From positions 186,001 to 250,000 of the forward strand of contig CAIWKE010000002.1 of the NCBI GenBank assembly GCA_903913215.1: 64,000 nt of DNA, written 5' to 3'. The stretch's first letter is position 1. Every line of letters begins with the position of its first letter. Source of the stretch: an uncultured Holophagaceae bacterium (lineage in GTDB: Bacteria; Acidobacteriota; Holophagae; Holophagales; Holophagaceae). The position numbers and the translations under genes are program-made. A model generated the notes under the pieces. It was given only the letters and a program-made list of their open reading frames with translations. It did not search any database and had not been told where the DNA came from. This document shows positions 63,140 through 64,000 of this stretch, in pieces.

Positions 63140-64000
63140 TTCACCAGGAACCCGGGCTTGGCATCCTCGGGGGGCGCCACCAGGTAAGGCTTGCTGGCGT
63201 TGTCACTGGCGGCCAGCAGCATGCCGTGGCTCTCGATGCCCATGAGCTTGCGAGGGGCCAGGTTGGCCACCACCACCACCAGGCGGTTCAGCAGATCTGC
63301 AGGCTCGTAGGCCTTGCCGATGCCGCCCACGATGGTGCGCTGCTCCAGGCCGATGTCGACCTTCATCTTGATGAGCTTGTCGCTCTTGGGGACGCGCTCG
63401 GCTTCGAGCACGCGGCCCACGCGCAGGTCCACCTTGAAGAAGGTATCCGCGTCCACGGTCTCGCGCAGCTCGGGCACATCCAGGCTGGGCTTCACCTCGG
63501 CGGGGGCCTCCACGGGCAGCAGGTCATTCATTTCCTTCTCCTTGTCGATGCGCTGGAACAGGGCCTTGGACTCGCCGATGGGGCCGATGGCAGGGCCATC
63601 CAGTGCGAAGCCGTGGAAGGTGCGGTCCGCCACCTGATCCTGGTGCCCGAGGCCTTGCCATAGATTCTGGGCCAGCTCCGGCATCACGGGCGCCACCAGC
63701 AGGGCTGTGGCGCGCAGGGCGCGGTAGAGGTTGGCCAAGACTGCGTCCAGCTTGGGATCGTTGGCGGGATCCTTGGCGAGTTTCCAGGGCTCAGCCTTGA
63801 CGATGTAGCCGTCCAGGGTGCGCAGATAGACCCACAGGGCGTCCAGAGCTGCATGGAAGTCGCTGGCCCGGGCCTTTTCCAGGTAATCGGGGAAGACCTC
63901 CAGCAGCTGGTCCGACATGGCCTGATCCATCTCATCGAACACCGTGGGCATGGGCACCACGCCAGCCCGGTAGCGCTGGATCATGCTGAGGGTGCGGGAG
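63136..64000 (-). CDS. metG: Methionyl-tRNA synthetase, C-terminal part (5' end cut by window)
   Basis: The frame is open to the window edge; about 288 residues are seen, from the helical anticodon-binding domain to the dimerising tRNA-binding domain. WKLAKDP and PVMPELAQNLWQGLG belong to the anticodon part; FFKVDLRVGRVLEAERVPKSDKLIKMKVDIG is the Arc1p-like OB domain. The catalytic half lies outside. An internal ATG at 63984 is not the start. Confidence 0.92.
   Translation of the reverse strand, partial: SRTLSMIQRYRAGVVPMPTVFDEMDQAMSDQLLEVFPDYLEKARASDFHAALDALWVYLRTLDGYIVKAEPWKLAKDPANDPKLDAVLANLYRALRATALLVAPVMPELAQNLWQGLGHQDQVADRTFHGFALDGPAIGPIGESKALFQRIDKEKEMNDLLPVEAPAEVKPSLDVPELRETVDADTFFKVDLRVGRVLEAERVPKSDKLIKMKVDIGLEQRTIVGGIGKAYEPADLLNRLVVVVANLAPRKLMGIESHGMLLAASDNASKPYLVAPPEDAKPGFLVK

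Overview
The window is 64 kb of a dense, GC-rich bacterial chromosome with about 58 protein-coding genes, short intergenic gaps and many 1-4 nt start/stop overlaps. The host is a diderm with lipopolysaccharide: it carries kdsB (Kdo activation), lptD (LPS insertion), many signal-peptide and lipoprotein genes, chemotaxis genes and a diguanylate cyclase. GC content, domain mix (DUF4388, DUF2911, DUF1844, S15/CocE hydrolase, RNase E/G with a lysine/alanine tail) and gene style recall Acidobacteriota of the Holophagae/Geothrix type. That placement is an inference, not a search result. No tRNA, rRNA, CRISPR array, transposase, integrase or prophage was seen.

Region by region. 1-5.5 kb (minus): cheA-cheW-fabH-rsmD-sensor, with the sensor cut by the window edge. 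5.5-9.9 kb (plus): kdsB, trxB, alr and a GGDEF protein with pseudo-receivers. 9.9-15.3 kb (minus): rne/rng, a ZIP transporter and lptD. 15.6-24 kb: a compact phosphate island, pstS-pstC-pstA-pstB-phoU-phoB on the plus strand, phoR facing it, and a divergent DUF47/PhoU-like gene plus pit. Direct repeats of GTNACA type at 10-11 bp spacing stand before pstS and between phoR and the pit operon and look like Pho boxes. 24.2-29.9 kb (plus): acetyltransferase, acyltransferase, ureohydrolase, an unknown gene, a Gcr-type membrane protein and a DUF2911 protein.

29.9-40.2 kb: queE, an S15-family hydrolase resembling alpha-amino-acid ester hydrolases, an SDR protein, then a coupled operon of a PDZ-multi-TM-PP2C phosphatase, a coiled-coil membrane protein, a SirB1-like protein and a lipoprotein; maeB (malic enzyme fused to a phosphotransacetylase-like domain) faces it across a perfect terminator. 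40.3-47.8 kb: a small secreted protein, a YheT-type hydrolase, a repeat protein, a cysteine desulfurase, an AlaX-type editing protein with two small unknown genes, and rarA. 47.8-52 kb: a 410-base gap, a soluble chemoreceptor, two pirin-family genes and a universal stress protein. 52-64 kb is mostly minus strand: a large exported protein with a DUF3142 lipoprotein, glutaryl-CoA-dehydrogenase-like enzyme, DUF1844-TPR/zinc-ribbon-DUF4388-tdk operon, a plus-strand TPR protein, then metG (partial)-unknown-arsC-like-xth.

The genes are largely housekeeping plus signalling. The least explained units are the PDZ/PP2C phosphatase operon (33.4-37.8 kb), the mixed chemotaxis/lipid/rRNA operon (1-5.5 kb), the pseudo-receiver GGDEF protein, the exported pair at 52-54.9 kb, the mini-operon behind alaX, and a 27-nt palindrome present twice with compensating base changes.
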